Assembly: GCA_021323755.1 (NCBI GenBank)
Contig: JAJPKJ010000064.1
Span: forward strand, 1 to 64,000
Source: Chitinophagales bacterium
GTDB lineage: Bacteria > Bacteroidota > Bacteroidia > Chitinophagales > Chitinophagaceae
Reading direction: 5' to 3'
Length of the DNA stretch: 64,000 bases
The position numbers were made by a program, and so were the translations under genes. Shown in pieces: positions 31,927 to 41,838 of this stretch. The first letter of the stretch is position 1. Every line of letters starts with the position of its first letter. The notes below the pieces were generated by a model, which did not search any database, was not told where the DNA came from, and saw nothing but the letters and a program-made list of their open reading frames with translations.

Positions 31927-31957
31927 AAAAAGCGTCTTGAAAAAGGCGCTTTTTTTA
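31927..31957 (+). terminator. Rho-independent terminator of rpsA
   Basis: AAAAAGCGTC and GGCGCTTTTT pair over 10 bp (one G-U) with an 8-base loop and a run of Ts. Confidence 0.85.
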
Positions 31958-32030
31958 TTTAGGGAAAAGTTCATTGCTCAAGAACTCTCAACGATTAACC
32001 ATCAACTAATTTTCTTTATCTTCATGCACC

Positions 32031-33017
32031 ATGAAAAGAATATTAATCATCGTATTCCTGTTCTCTGCTAAGATTTTGCCTGCGCAAACGGTAACCGGCT
32101 CCTGGTTTGGTACTGCAGATGTCGTTCTATCCGGCATTCACAATAATTATCTTACCGAACTGATTATTAAACAAAAAGGAGATGAAGTTGAAGGAACTTT
32201 TGGCTATTATTTCAAAGATACTTACCAGAGTTTTTATGTTCACGGAACTTACAATGTGAAAACGAAGGAAGTGATCATTCCCAATATTCCGATCATTTTT
32301 TACAATACCAATTCAACGGTCAACAGTATTGATTGCAATACTAATTTCCGCGGAACTTTATTTGTGTCGAAGGTAAAAACGGCATTGAATGGTTTTTTTT
32401 ATAGCGATGGCAGATATAAATACACTTGTCCTGACCTGCGTGCGAGCTATACCCTGAACATAGACGAAAAGACCGATAGCATTTTGCAAAATACAATTGC
32501 CGGGAAAAAATTCTGGCAGCCGCAACCCAACGATTATATCGTATCGGCAACGGAAACAAAAAAAGAGCAACAGGCTCCTCCGGATTCTGCAAGCGCCGGA
32601 AAACCCACACTAGCATCCGTTGATAATGCTCCGGTAAAAGAGGATGCAAAAAAGATCACTGAATCATTTGAAAAAAGAAAATCTATATTAAGTAAGGAGA
32701 TCATCGTTGAATCAGATTCCATCCGCTTGAGTTTTTATGATAACGGAGATATTGATGGGGACAGCATTTCAGTTTTCCTTAATAAACAATTGGTATTGAC
32801 ACACCAGGGATTAACTGCGCGCGCGATAAATATTTTTATGAAATTAGACACTACTAAAGAAATAAACGTGATTGATATGTTTGCAGAAAACCTTGGCACC
32901 ATTCCCCCAAACACTGCATTAATGGTGGTCACCGACGGAGTAAACCGTTATGAGGTGTACATGAGCAGCAGCCTGACCCAAAACTCAATGGTCAGGGTTA
33001 GAAGAAAGAAAAAATAA
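32031..33017 (+). CDS. Secreted protein of unknown function, 328 residues
   Basis: Signal peptide (MKRILIIVFLFSAKILPAQ). The N-terminal half is a beta-rich domain (TGSWFGTADVVLSGIHNNYL); a Pro/Ala/Lys linker near 190-215 leads to a C-terminal beta domain (IRLSFYDNGDIDGDSISVFL, then TIPPNTALMVVTDGVNRYEV). That C-terminal module resembles one I have seen in many Chitinophagaceae secreted proteins, but its role is unknown. Confidence 0.6.
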   Translation: MKRILIIVFLFSAKILPAQTVTGSWFGTADVVLSGIHNNYLTELIIKQKGDEVEGTFGYYFKDTYQSFYVHGTYNVKTKEVIIPNIPIIFYNTNSTVNSIDCNTNFRGTLFVSKVKTALNGFFYSDGRYKYTCPDLRASYTLNIDEKTDSILQNTIAGKKFWQPQPNDYIVSATETKKEQQAPPDSASAGKPTLASVDNAPVKEDAKKITESFEKRKSILSKEIIVESDSIRLSFYDNGDIDGDSISVFLNKQLVLTHQGLTARAINIFMKLDTTKEINVIDMFAENLGTIPPNTALMVVTDGVNRYEVYMSSSLTQNSMVRVRRKKK

Positions 33018-33027
33018 GTTGGCAGGC

Positions 33028-33432
33028 TTAGGGCAACTTTGCGTAAACGGTTGCATAAGGGATATCGCAGCATCGCGGCGGCGTGGAAAGAGTCAACAAG
33101 TTTCCTTCGATTTTTAAAGAGTCTGTAATATCAGCATAACTTGCTGAATCGAAATCCAAATGCAAGAGATACTTGTTGGTTCCTGGAAAAACATTTATTA
33201 TCTGGTATTTCCCGGTTGGATCGGGTGGTGTAGGATAGATCATCTTAAAAGTCATATCAGGGCTAAATTGTATAATATTTCCATTGCCTGCGGCATATTT
33301 TATGTCTCCATCGAATCCACCAATCACTTCTCTCAATTCCCAATTGCCCGCAACGGATAAATTGGGTTGATTGGTTTTTTTGCAAGAACTTATTAGAATC
33401 AATACGATTAAAATTTTCGCTAAGAATTTCAT
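33028..33432 (-). CDS. Lipoprotein of unknown function, 134 residues
   Basis: From the ATG at 33432 it reads MKFLAKILIVLILISSCKKT, a lipoprotein signal with Cys17; a longer start at 33453 adds 7 residues. The mature part is beta-rich with a lipocalin-like GNWELREV motif (GxW), followed by DGDIKYAAGNGNIIQFSPDM and C-terminal TPPRCCDIPYATVYAKL. Likely an exported lipocalin-type protein; no further assignment. Confidence 0.6.
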   Translation of the reverse strand: MKFLAKILIVLILISSCKKTNQPNLSVAGNWELREVIGGFDGDIKYAAGNGNIIQFSPDMTFKMIYPTPPDPTGKYQIINVFPGTNKYLLHLDFDSASYADITDSLKIEGNLLTLSTPPRCCDIPYATVYAKLP

Positions 33433-33501
33433 AAGTCTTTTATCGCCTGACAAATTGAAATAGAATTTCGTTGCATTGTTTCATTTTATTTGAATTATAT
33501 A

Positions 33502-33855
33502 TTAGCTATGGGGCACATCCTCCAAACGATAATAAATTTTCAAACCTCTTTCCCGGGCAATGCGTACATCTTCGTCTGCTCCCTTTGATTTACCCTCAAG
33601 ACGAAATACCGCATCGCATTTTGTAAGCAGTCTGTGTGCAACGGGATACAAGATTTCTTCATAAGCTTCATCGCCGGGTTTGACAGAACCTGCCAGATGA
33701 AGTAATGGCAAGGCGACCCATTCGCCAATCATCGGTATATGTCCTAACCGAAATAATGGCAATGCCATCGATTCCAGTTTGCTTAAATTTTGCTGCATGA
33801 GTTTTGGATCATCATTGGTGCCGCTTCTGTATGGACCTGCAATAAGTATTAACAT
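33502..33855 (-). CDS. DUF4406-like protein (nucleoside deoxyribosyltransferase fold)
   Basis: 117 residues from the ATG at 33855; a longer start at 33876 exists. MLILIAGPYRSGTNDDPKL is typical of the DUF4406/nucleoside-2-deoxyribosyltransferase-like fold (GPYxxG), with GADEDVRIARERGLKIYY at the C-terminus. Family members hydrolyse or transfer N-glycosidic bonds, or have unknown function. A perfect 16-bp palindrome lies just upstream (33866-33881). Confidence 0.65.
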   Translation of the reverse strand: MLILIAGPYRSGTNDDPKLMQQNLSKLESMALPLFRLGHIPMIGEWVALPLLHLAGSVKPGDEAYEEILYPVAHRLLTKCDAVFRLEGKSKGADEDVRIARERGLKIYYRLEDVPHS

Positions 33856-33865
33856 GATTTCTAAT

Positions 33866-33881
33866 TTTCTTTGCAAAGAAA
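33866..33881. repeat. 16-bp perfect palindrome before the DUF4406 gene
   Basis: TTTCTTTGCAAAGAAA. The symmetry suggests a dimeric regulator site; it lies 10 bases upstream of the ATG at 33855. Chance in AT-rich DNA cannot be excluded. Confidence 0.35.
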
Positions 33882-33921
33882 GAAAATTAAAATTTTGAAA
33901 AAATTAAGATAGATTAAGAAC

Positions 33922-34503
33922 CTAGACCTTTGCTTTATTTTTTCTCAAGGCACTTAAGAACTCTGGCGTTATGCCTAAATACGATGCGATTTGTTTTTGA
34001 GTTATCTTTTGTGCGATCTGGGGATATTTACTCAGGAAGCTATCATATCTTTCTTCTGCGGATTGCGATAAGTTTTGCAGAATTCTTAATTGTTCTCGGA
34101 TATAAGCATTCTGCATTAATATTCTAAAAAATTTTTCAAATTTAGGCACCTTAACAAAGAGCATATCAAGATTTTGTTTTGTGAGCTGAAACAGGCAACT
34201 ATCTTCTATAGCTTCAATGTACATCATGGCCGGTTTTTGACCAACAAAACAATACATGTCTGTTATCCACCAGTCAGCTATGGCAAACATAATGGTTGCT
34301 TCCTTATCTCCCTTATGGTTATAAAAAGCTCTTAGTGCACCCGAATGAACGTAATTGATATTTTTGCAGATTTCTCCTTCTTTCAACAAGCGATCTTTTT
34401 TAGCGATCTCTTTGTATTTCAAAAGCGAAATAAAGTATGCCGTTTCCTCTTCATTCAGCGAGATATGCTTGCTGATATTTTTCAGGATTAGATCTTGCGT
34501 CAC
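33922..34503 (-). CDS. Crp/Fnr-family transcriptional regulator
   Basis: 193 residues. A cyclic-nucleotide-binding-like beta barrel (KDRLLKEGEICKNINYVHSG) is followed by a C-terminal winged HTH (ITQKQIASYLGITPEFLSAL). This is the Bacteroidota-type short Crp/Fnr regulator. The effector is unknown. It is the last gene of the parE-parC run, 14 bp after parC. Confidence 0.88.
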   Translation of the reverse strand: MTQDLILKNISKHISLNEEETAYFISLLKYKEIAKKDRLLKEGEICKNINYVHSGALRAFYNHKGDKEATIMFAIADWWITDMYCFVGQKPAMMYIEAIEDSCLFQLTKQNLDMLFVKVPKFEKFFRILMQNAYIREQLRILQNLSQSAEERYDSFLSKYPQIAQKITQKQIASYLGITPEFLSALRKNKAKV

Positions 34504-34517
34504 TATTAATTACATTT

Positions 34518-37037
34518 TTATTCAAACAATTCTCCCTGTTTATTATCTCCTTTTTTCTTTTCCCATTCCATCTCAATACTCTTTGTAAAATCAACGAGTT
34601 TGCTGCCTACTGCTTTCCAGCCCATTACTTCAGCAATTTTTACAACTTTAAATTTAGCTTTGCGAACCTGTGAACCGCGACCGCTCTGTACAACAAGAAT
34701 GGGTTCATCTACTGTTGTTACTTCTCTCAATTCATTTCCATCACCTTCCTTGATGAAAAGAAATTTATTATGCAATGTTGTCGTTTCAATTTTAAACCGT
34801 TTGATGTTGTACTGCAATTTTTCTTTGTCGAGATAAACAGCGGTCACAATTTTTTCCGGATTGAACTTTTCTATCAATTTTATTTTTTCACTTTCGAAAC
34901 GCTGGGTTAATTCAGCATCCGTGATCTCATAGTTACCGTCATCATAAACCACCAGGATTCTGTCGTCACCTTCAAAGCTGCCAAGAAATTCTCCTTTCTC
35001 TTCCGTATTCAACCTTCCGAAAGTATCGTCAAACCAGAGTTTACGCCCGCTTAATGTGGCTTTGCCGGCTTCTTTGAACTTTACGGTTTTTATGGGATAT
35101 TTGGTCACCTGGTTTCCCATGCTGCTCCTTCCTTTAATTTCAAGGTCAGCAAAATTGAATTCAAATTCTTTAATGCGTGCGGAACAATTCGGGCTTAAAA
35201 TCACCTTTACAGTTTCAGCCTCACCGTTAGGGTTAACCGTAAAATAATGCACTTTCGTTTTTTCTTCATTTTTTGTGAGATCGTATTCCTTATCCCTGGT
35301 AATTCCCGTTACATTAAAACGTTTTGCATAACTAACACCGCTTTTCCCGTCGGTATAGATCATATTGTAGGTGGTGCGCTCATCATTTTTTTGAAAAATG
35401 GCGATATGAATAATGTCTTTTCCGATAAAAGTCTTATCGGCCACTTTCACCACTTTCATTTTCCCCGCTTTGGTGAAGGCGATAATGTCATCCAGGTCTG
35501 AACAGTCAACAACAAATTCGTCTTTCTTCAAACCGGTGCCTATAAAGCCATCTGCCCGATTCACATATAATTTGGTGTTCGCAATGGCAACTTGTTTAGC
35601 CTGTATGGTATCGAATAATTTAATTTCTGTTTTGCGCTCTCTTCCTTTTCCGTATTTCTTTGATAAATTTTCATAATAATCAACAGCAAAATCAACAAGA
35701 TTATTCAGATCGTGTTTTACCTGTTTGATTTCGCCATCCAACGCTTTTATCTGTGCATTCAGTTCCTCAATATCTAATTTATAAATTCTACGGACAGGCT
35801 TCTCTGTTAGTTTGATAACATCTTCTTTGGTGATATCTCTTTTTAATTGTTTTCTGAAAGGAACAAATGCTTTAGCGATAGCGTCTAAAACTTTTTCCCA
35901 TGTTTCGTGTTTCTTTTCGAGCTCTTTATAAATTTTTTCTTCGAAGAATATCTTTTCTAAAGAAGTGTAATGCCATTTATCCTGTAGCTCTGCTAATTTT
36001 ATTTCAAGTTCTTTTCTTAATAATTCTTTTGTATTGTCAACAGATATTTTCAAGAGATCATGTGCGCCAAGAAACTGTGGTCTGTTTTCGCTGATCACGC
36101 AGGCATTTGGAGAGATGCTCACCTCGCAATCTGTAAATGCATACAATGCATCGATGGTGATGTCGGGTGAAATGCCGGGAGCCAGATCAACCTGAACTTC
36201 TACCTCAGCAGCTGTATTACCGGTTACTTTTTTGATTTTTATTTTTCCCTGGTCATTGGCTTTGATGATGGAATCGATCAGTTGCGATGTTGTAATTCCA
36301 TAAGGCACATCCTTAATAAGTAAAGTCTTTTTATCAACTTCTTCTATATGCGCCCGAACCCTCACTTTGCCGCCACGTTTACTATCGTTATAGTTGGTGA
36401 TATCGATCATTCCGCCGGTCTGAAAATCGGGATATAATTCAAACTTCCTTCCGCGCAAATGTTTTATGGAAGCTTCACATATCTCGCAGAAATTATGAGG
36501 AAGAATTTTTGTTGCCAATCCAACGGCAATTCCTTCTGCGCCTTGGGCAAGCAGCAACGGAAATTTCATTGGCAATACAACTGGCTCATTTTTTCTTCCA
36601 TCATAACTCAATTGCCATTCGGTTGTTTTTGCGTTGAATGCTACTTCCAAAGCAAATTTTGATAATCTTGCTTCAATATATCGTGATGCTGCTGCTTCAT
36701 CGCCGGTTCTTACATCACCCCAATTTCCTTGCGTCTCTATTAAGAGGTCTTTCTGACCCAGATTAACTAAAGCATCACCAATGCTGGCATCTCCATGCGG
36801 ATGATATTGCATTGACTGACCAATTATGTTCGCCACTTTATTGAATCGCCCATCGTCCATTTCTTTCATGGCGTGCAAAATGCGGCGCTGCACGGGTTTC
36901 AAGCCATCTTCTACCGCCGGCACAGCACGTTCGAGGATTACGTAGGATGCATAGTCGAGAAACCAGTTCTTGTATTGACCGGTTATCCCTGAATCATTTT
37001 GGTGGAAATCTTCTCCTGTATTTTTAGACTTTGCCAT
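34518..37037 (-). CDS. parC: DNA topoisomerase IV subunit A
   Basis: 839 residues. The GyrA/ParC N-terminal domain is seen with PVQRRILHAM, the active-site Tyr120 (AASRYIEARL) and the GQSMQYHPHGDASIGDAL block; the CAP-like and coiled-coil parts follow, then a short C-terminal beta-pinwheel lacking a clear GyrA box. Partner ParE is encoded in the same run. It decatenates chromosomes at cell division and is the target of quinolones in many bacteria. Confidence 0.92.
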   Translation of the reverse strand: MAKSKNTGEDFHQNDSGITGQYKNWFLDYASYVILERAVPAVEDGLKPVQRRILHAMKEMDDGRFNKVANIIGQSMQYHPHGDASIGDALVNLGQKDLLIETQGNWGDVRTGDEAAASRYIEARLSKFALEVAFNAKTTEWQLSYDGRKNEPVVLPMKFPLLLAQGAEGIAVGLATKILPHNFCEICEASIKHLRGRKFELYPDFQTGGMIDITNYNDSKRGGKVRVRAHIEEVDKKTLLIKDVPYGITTSQLIDSIIKANDQGKIKIKKVTGNTAAEVEVQVDLAPGISPDITIDALYAFTDCEVSISPNACVISENRPQFLGAHDLLKISVDNTKELLRKELEIKLAELQDKWHYTSLEKIFFEEKIYKELEKKHETWEKVLDAIAKAFVPFRKQLKRDITKEDVIKLTEKPVRRIYKLDIEELNAQIKALDGEIKQVKHDLNNLVDFAVDYYENLSKKYGKGRERKTEIKLFDTIQAKQVAIANTKLYVNRADGFIGTGLKKDEFVVDCSDLDDIIAFTKAGKMKVVKVADKTFIGKDIIHIAIFQKNDERTTYNMIYTDGKSGVSYAKRFNVTGITRDKEYDLTKNEEKTKVHYFTVNPNGEAETVKVILSPNCSARIKEFEFNFADLEIKGRSSMGNQVTKYPIKTVKFKEAGKATLSGRKLWFDDTFGRLNTEEKGEFLGSFEGDDRILVVYDDGNYEITDAELTQRFESEKIKLIEKFNPEKIVTAVYLDKEKLQYNIKRFKIETTTLHNKFLFIKEGDGNELREVTTVDEPILVVQSGRGSQVRKAKFKVVKIAEVMGWKAVGSKLVDFTKSIEMEWEKKKGDNKQGELFE

Positions 37038-37039
37038 AA

Positions 37040-37402
37040 TTATTTTATTGACTTTTTACCGATCTCTCCCAGATGTGTGAATGTAAATCCTGTTTCATAT
37101 TTCAGCCCATAACCCAGCATTCTATCCATTGATGAGTGACCGAATAAAATGATTCCGGTCAATTGCAGCAGTTCATTGTGTACATAAATCCCTGTAACAT
37201 ATGTTATCAGTGCGATCCCTTTGTGATGAACGATATTATAACCAAATGCCCCGACCCTGTTGCTCACCAGGTATCCGATCATGCTTGCATCCGGCAGTAA
37301 AATTAATGCAAGATACCACCACCACGCAAAATGAAGTTGCGAAAAAAGAAAAATGCTGAATAAGAACATGGCTAATTCTTCAATTTTGATGGTGGTTTTC
37401 AT
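37040..37402 (-). CDS. DUF4260-family membrane protein
   Basis: 120 residues, mostly hydrophobic. Family motifs are LLPDASMIGYLVSNRVGAFG YN and IVHHKGIALITYV, and GHSSMDRMLGYGLKY near the end. About four membrane helices. Function unknown. It sits 2 bp before parC and is part of the parE-parC run. Confidence 0.85.
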   Translation of the reverse strand: MKTTIKIEELAMFLFSIFLFSQLHFAWWWYLALILLPDASMIGYLVSNRVGAFGYNIVHHKGIALITYVTGIYVHNELLQLTGIILFGHSSMDRMLGYGLKYETGFTFTHLGEIGKKSIK

Positions 37403-37412
37403 GGGTTGAGTT

Positions 37413-38753
37413 TTATTTGATTTTTACTGCAGGAATTTTTTGCTGATATTGATAGAGGATCAAACTTTCTATTTTGCCGTAGATATCTTTGACGAACTCA
37501 ACTTGGGTATCTGCCAATTTCATAAAAAAGAAATTTTCTCTTTCAGCAAATAACTCATTCTTCTGCTGCCCGGTCGCTTGTAAAATAAGTTGTCCGTTCT
37601 CCAACGAAATCATGAGGATGAATTTTGATGACACCTGATATTGTCCGGTGTATTGTTTCAATATTGCAGTATCTACACTGATCTCAGTGCGCGGCTTTGG
37701 AAAATCATAAGGCTGCTGATTAAGAATTGAATTGATATTTTCAGCGATTTTAGGAAGCCCCGGCGATTCTTTATTATCTAGCAGGATGATGCATATTCGG
37801 TCTGTTGGAATTCTGGCGATAAAACTTGCAAAACCGGGAATTCCTCCTTCATGCATCACCACTTTTTTGCCATACGCTGAATCTATGACCCAACCATACC
37901 CGTAATTTGATATGAAAGGAGTGAATGCTTTTTGTAATGAAGAATCATGCATGATTTTACGGGTGTATAAAGCGCGGTCCCATTTATAGAGATCACCAAC
38001 TGTTGTATAAATAGAACCGGCGGCGTAAGATACAGATGAATCAATAATTGCAGCGGCTTCTGCCTTTTCGGGATTGACCCTGAAATAGCCCGTTGCCTTA
38101 TTTTGATTTTTTAGTTTTTTAAAATCAAATCCGGATCTTGTCATGCCTAAAGGCTTGAAAATATTTTCCTCAATAATGGTGAAATAAGATTTGCCGGTAA
38201 TTTTTTCAATGATGTATCCCAGCAATACATATCCTGAATTGCTGTAATTATATTTAGTTCCAGGAGAAAAATCAAGCGGTTTATTTTTGAATAAGGCAAT
38301 CAGGCTATCTGGTTTCAAGGGATTTGAAGACTTGTTCTTCATGAAATCTTCATCATTGGTATAATTGTAAATTCCCGAAGTATGTGTTAACAAATTTTCA
38401 ATAGTAATGCTATCACCATGTGGATAATCAGGAATATACTTTGATAATTTATCCTGCAAGGAAATCTTATGTTGTTCCTGTAATTGAAGGATAATTGCTG
38501 CAGTGAATTGCTTGGTCAATGAACCGATTTGAAAAGCAGTATTTGTATCATTCAAGGTTCTTGCGGCGATGTTTTTATATCCATATCCTTTTTGCAACAG
38601 TACATTTTCTTTTTGGGCAACAAGCACTACGCCATTAAAAGAATTTTGTTTTGCGTACTGCTTCATCATCTCATCAATTTCCTGTGCAGGCGTTTGCGCA
38701 GAGATATTAAATGAAATGGCACCGGTCAATAAAAACAATACGATCTTTTTCAT
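37413..38753 (-). CDS. Serine hydrolase, beta-lactamase class C-like
   Basis: 446 residues with a signal peptide (ending SAQ, about 20). The SxxK nucleophile is S78-L-T-K81 (IGSLTKQF), the second motif is YSN at 170-172 (YNYSNSGYVLLGY), and a later H-x-G motif is in MHEGGIPGFAS. A C-terminal domain of about 110 residues follows. Family members are periplasmic peptidases/esterases or beta-lactamase relatives; substrate unknown. The gene lies in the parE-parC run. Confidence 0.9.
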   Translation of the reverse strand: MKKIVLFLLTGAISFNISAQTPAQEIDEMMKQYAKQNSFNGVVLVAQKENVLLQKGYGYKNIAARTLNDTNTAFQIGSLTKQFTAAIILQLQEQHKISLQDKLSKYIPDYPHGDSITIENLLTHTSGIYNYTNDEDFMKNKSSNPLKPDSLIALFKNKPLDFSPGTKYNYSNSGYVLLGYIIEKITGKSYFTIIEENIFKPLGMTRSGFDFKKLKNQNKATGYFRVNPEKAEAAAIIDSSVSYAAGSIYTTVGDLYKWDRALYTRKIMHDSSLQKAFTPFISNYGYGWVIDSAYGKKVVMHEGGIPGFASFIARIPTDRICIILLDNKESPGLPKIAENINSILNQQPYDFPKPRTEISVDTAILKQYTGQYQVSSKFILMISLENGQLILQATGQQKNELFAERENFFFMKLADTQVEFVKDIYGKIESLILYQYQQKIPAVKIK

Positions 38754-38762
38754 GTACGCTAC

Positions 38763-39605
38763 TTAAGCAGACTGGGATTCCGTTTCAGGGATGGTCACTT
38801 TTAGCTTTATTTCGAAATCTTTCATCCGTTTTAATTCTCCCTGGACATCATAATTGCCCGAAGCCAATATCAATTTCAATCTCCAGAGAAGAAATGCATC
38901 GCCGGTAATAGTGGTTGCCTTATGCAAAAATGTTCCGATCAATTTTTGCGCAGTCTGCCAATTGGCCGTGATGAATTTTTTTATCTCAGCATCATAATAA
39001 TCATAATCGTATTGAACCAATTTTTTCCCGCCTTCCAGCATGCGAACACCTTTTTCTTCATTGCATAATCTTGTCCATTCATCGGGATCGACTTCAAATT
39101 CGCTGAGCGTTATTGGTCTTGCTAATTTTTTTGCCTTCAAAAATTCTTTTCCAGGAATATTAAAAAGATTGACGGGGTAAAAAATATTTCCTTTCTCATT
39201 GATGAAAGGGAGATTATTGAGATAGAGAATAAATATTCTTCCCTGGAAATCTTTGAGTTGGCTCATCAGCCAATAATAACCGCTTACATCGTGCTTATTT
39301 TGTGCTGCCCATATCCAGATAATTTCTACCGGATCATTTTTTAGTTTTTCAACCAGGGCTTCAACCACTTTCTTATCATCGGGAACTGAACCATTATCAA
39401 CGGTTCCGGCATAGTCGCCATCAGCTAAAACATCACGCCACCATTGTCTGCGCGACTCCCATCCTTCTGAAGAGAAAATATCTTTCAACGGACCGACCGC
39501 AAAATCATCGGCAATTTGTATTATTTCTCCTTGTAAAGAATGATCAAGTTGAATCGCTTCATTCAAAACATCAACATCATTCTTTTGAAAAACTATGTGA
39601 ATCAT
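38763..39605 (-). CDS. DUF1835 domain protein
   Basis: 280 residues. MIHIVFQKNDVDVLNEAIQL is the DUF1835 start; the DFAVGPL and RRQWWRDVL motifs follow, with a C-terminal part of DUF3658 type. Function unknown. Cytoplasmic. Between parE and the serine hydrolase, with 24 and 9 bp gaps. Confidence 0.85.
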   Translation of the reverse strand: MIHIVFQKNDVDVLNEAIQLDHSLQGEIIQIADDFAVGPLKDIFSSEGWESRRQWWRDVLADGDYAGTVDNGSVPDDKKVVEALVEKLKNDPVEIIWIWAAQNKHDVSGYYWLMSQLKDFQGRIFILYLNNLPFINEKGNIFYPVNLFNIPGKEFLKAKKLARPITLSEFEVDPDEWTRLCNEEKGVRMLEGGKKLVQYDYDYYDAEIKKFITANWQTAQKLIGTFLHKATTITGDAFLLWRLKLILASGNYDVQGELKRMKDFEIKLKVTIPETESQSA

Positions 39606-39629
39606 TTTTAATCAATAATTATTTTATTC

Positions 39630-41528
39630 TTAATTTTTTACTGCTACCTCTTCGGCAAGATCAATCTCCACTTTTAAATTATCAATAATAAACTCCTGCC
39701 TTTCCTGGGTATTTTTTCCCATGTAATATTCAAGTATTTGCTGAATATGAGTCTCTGGCATTACCAGTACGGGTTCTTTCTTCATATCCGCCCCGATGAA
39801 TCGCGCAAATTCATCGGGAGAAATTTCTCCCAAACCTTTGAAACGCGTAATCTCCGGTTTGCTCCCTAATTTTTTCATTGCAGTTTGTTTTTCCGTTTCA
39901 TCATAACAATAGATCGTTTCTTGTTTATTACGGACACGGAATAAAGGTGTTTCTAAAATAAATACATGACCATTTTTTACGAGGTCAGGGAAAAATTGCA
40001 AAAAGAAAGTCATCAGCAATAATCGAATATGCATTCCATCAACATCCGCATCGGTGGCAAACACAATATTATTATAACGAAGTCCTTCCAGCCCATCTTC
40101 AATATTCAATGCATGTTGCAACAGATTGAATTCTTCATTTTCATAAACCACTTTTTTCGTTAAACCAAAGCAATTCAGTGGCTTTCCCCGCAAACTAAAT
40201 ACAGCCTGCGTTTCAACGTTTCGAGCTTTGGTTATGCTTCCACTTGCAGAATCACCTTCTGTGATAAAAATGGTGCTTTCTTTTTGTCTTTCAATGATCG
40301 CGTCTTTATCTCTTCCTGTCGCCTCGTCATTATAATGAAAACGACAGTCACGCAATTTTTTATTATGAAGATTTGCCTTTTTTGCCCTTTCGTTGGCAAG
40401 TTTCTTTATTCCCGCTAAATCTTTTCTTTCTTTTTCACTTTGCTCAATTCGTTTTTTTAGTGCATCTGCGGTAGCAGGATTCTTGTGCAGGTAATCATCC
40501 AGTTCTTTTGCCAGAAAATCATATACAAAGTTTTTCATGCTTGCACCGCCTTCTTCAACATATTGTGAACCAAGTTTTGTTTTTGTTTGCGATTCAAAAA
40601 CAGGTTCCACAACACGAACTGAGATCGCAGCCACAATACTTTGCCTGATATCAGAGACATCATAATCTTTTTTATAAAAATCGCGAATGACTTTTACGAA
40701 TGCTTCACGAAATGCCTGGTGATGCGTGCCTCCTTGTGTAGTAAACTGTCCATTCACAAAACTGAAGATCTCTTCACCATAATCATTATTGTGAGTGATC
40801 GCCACTTCTATATCTTCCCCTTTTAAATGAATGATGGGGTATTGCAATTCGTCTTCATTCGATCTGCGTTTCAGCAGGTCAAGCAATCCATTTTTTGAAA
40901 CATATTTTTTGCCGTTGTAACTGATCACCAACCCGGCATTCAGGTAACAATAGTTCCAAAACTGGTTATCTAAATAATCATTATTGAAATGAAAATTCTT
41001 GAACACGGATTCATCGGGAATAAAAGTGATGAGCGTTCCGTTTCCTTCGGTAGTTTTTGTTTCTTTATATTCTTTGATCAGTAGGCCTTTTTGAAACTCT
41101 GCTGTTTTTTCTTTGCCTTCTCGAAAAGCGCTCACTTTAAAATAATGGCTGAGGGCATTCACTGCTTTTGTTCCAACGCCATTCAAGCCAACTGATTTCT
41201 GAAACGCTTTGCTGTCATACTTTGCGCCGGTATTGATCTTGCTAACAGCATCAACCACTTTCCCTAACGGTATTCCACGTCCATAATCCCGCACAACAAC
41301 AGTTTTATTATCAATGGTAATGTCAACTTGTTTGCCGTAACCCATCGTGTATTCATCGATGCAATTATCGATCACTTCTTTCAGTAACACGTAAATGCCG
41401 TCATCAGCGCTGCTGCCGTCGCCGAGTTTGCCGATATACATTCCCGGTCGCACGCGAATATGCTCGCGCCAGTCAAGACTTTTAATGCTTTCTTCTGTGT
41501 ATTCAAAAAGGTTTTGTTTCTCTGCCAT
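39630..41528 (-). CDS. parE: DNA topoisomerase IV subunit B
   Basis: 632 residues. GHKL ATPase motifs are present: [19 protein letters not shown] and [13 protein letters not shown]. The TOPRIM motifs EGDSASGSI and [10 protein letters not shown] supply the metal ligands. The length is ParE-type rather than GyrB with an insertion. It forms the ATP-driven decatenase with ParC. The leading gene of the run; a TATATTTG promoter element lies about 160 bases upstream. Confidence 0.93.
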   Translation of the reverse strand: MAEKQNLFEYTEESIKSLDWREHIRVRPGMYIGKLGDGSSADDGIYVLLKEVIDNCIDEYTMGYGKQVDITIDNKTVVVRDYGRGIPLGKVVDAVSKINTGAKYDSKAFQKSVGLNGVGTKAVNALSHYFKVSAFREGKEKTAEFQKGLLIKEYKETKTTEGNGTLITFIPDESVFKNFHFNNDYLDNQFWNYCYLNAGLVISYNGKKYVSKNGLLDLLKRRSNEDELQYPIIHLKGEDIEVAITHNNDYGEEIFSFVNGQFTTQGGTHHQAFREAFVKVIRDFYKKDYDVSDIRQSIVAAISVRVVEPVFESQTKTKLGSQYVEEGGASMKNFVYDFLAKELDDYLHKNPATADALKKRIEQSEKERKDLAGIKKLANERAKKANLHNKKLRDCRFHYNDEATGRDKDAIIERQKESTIFITEGDSASGSITKARNVETQAVFSLRGKPLNCFGLTKKVVYENEEFNLLQHALNIEDGLEGLRYNNIVFATDADVDGMHIRLLLMTFFLQFFPDLVKNGHVFILETPLFRVRNKQETIYCYDETEKQTAMKKLGSKPEITRFKGLGEISPDEFARFIGADMKKEPVLVMPETHIQQILEYYMGKNTQERQEFIIDNLKVEIDLAEEVAVKN

Positions 41529-41838
41529 TCTTCATTTAATTATCAATTAATAATTATGAATTATTAATCTTTGGTAATCAACAATTTTTTGCTCTTCAGC
41601 ACCCTTGCTTCGGAGTCTTGTCTGAACAAATTCTATTCAGTTTTCGTTCTTAGCGCGAGGCTCATTGCTAATCGCTTTCCCTTAAACGCGCAAATATAAA
41701 CAAACCGAATCAGAGGCGCATTTTAACATTTATACACAATAGTGAATAAAATTATTGTCGCTAAAACAAAAAAACTCCGCATATATTTTCTGTACTTCAG
41801 TGTTCTGAGGTAAAGAAAATCAAACCGTACATTCGCTT
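41529..41838. other. Divergent promoter region of parE and the ABC ATPase gene
   Basis: No gene is seen. It holds the minus-strand TATATTTG element at 41691-41698; no clear element is seen for the plus-strand gene. Confidence 0.5.
41691..41698 (-). promoter_or_regulatory. -7 promoter element (TATATTTG) of the parE run
   Basis: An exact TAnnTTTG match on the minus strand. The leader to the parE ATG would be about 155 nt. Confidence 0.45.

Noticed and set aside
32341-32722. Minus-strand ORFs across the 32031 gene
   Set aside because: Shadows of the signal-peptide-bearing plus-strand gene.
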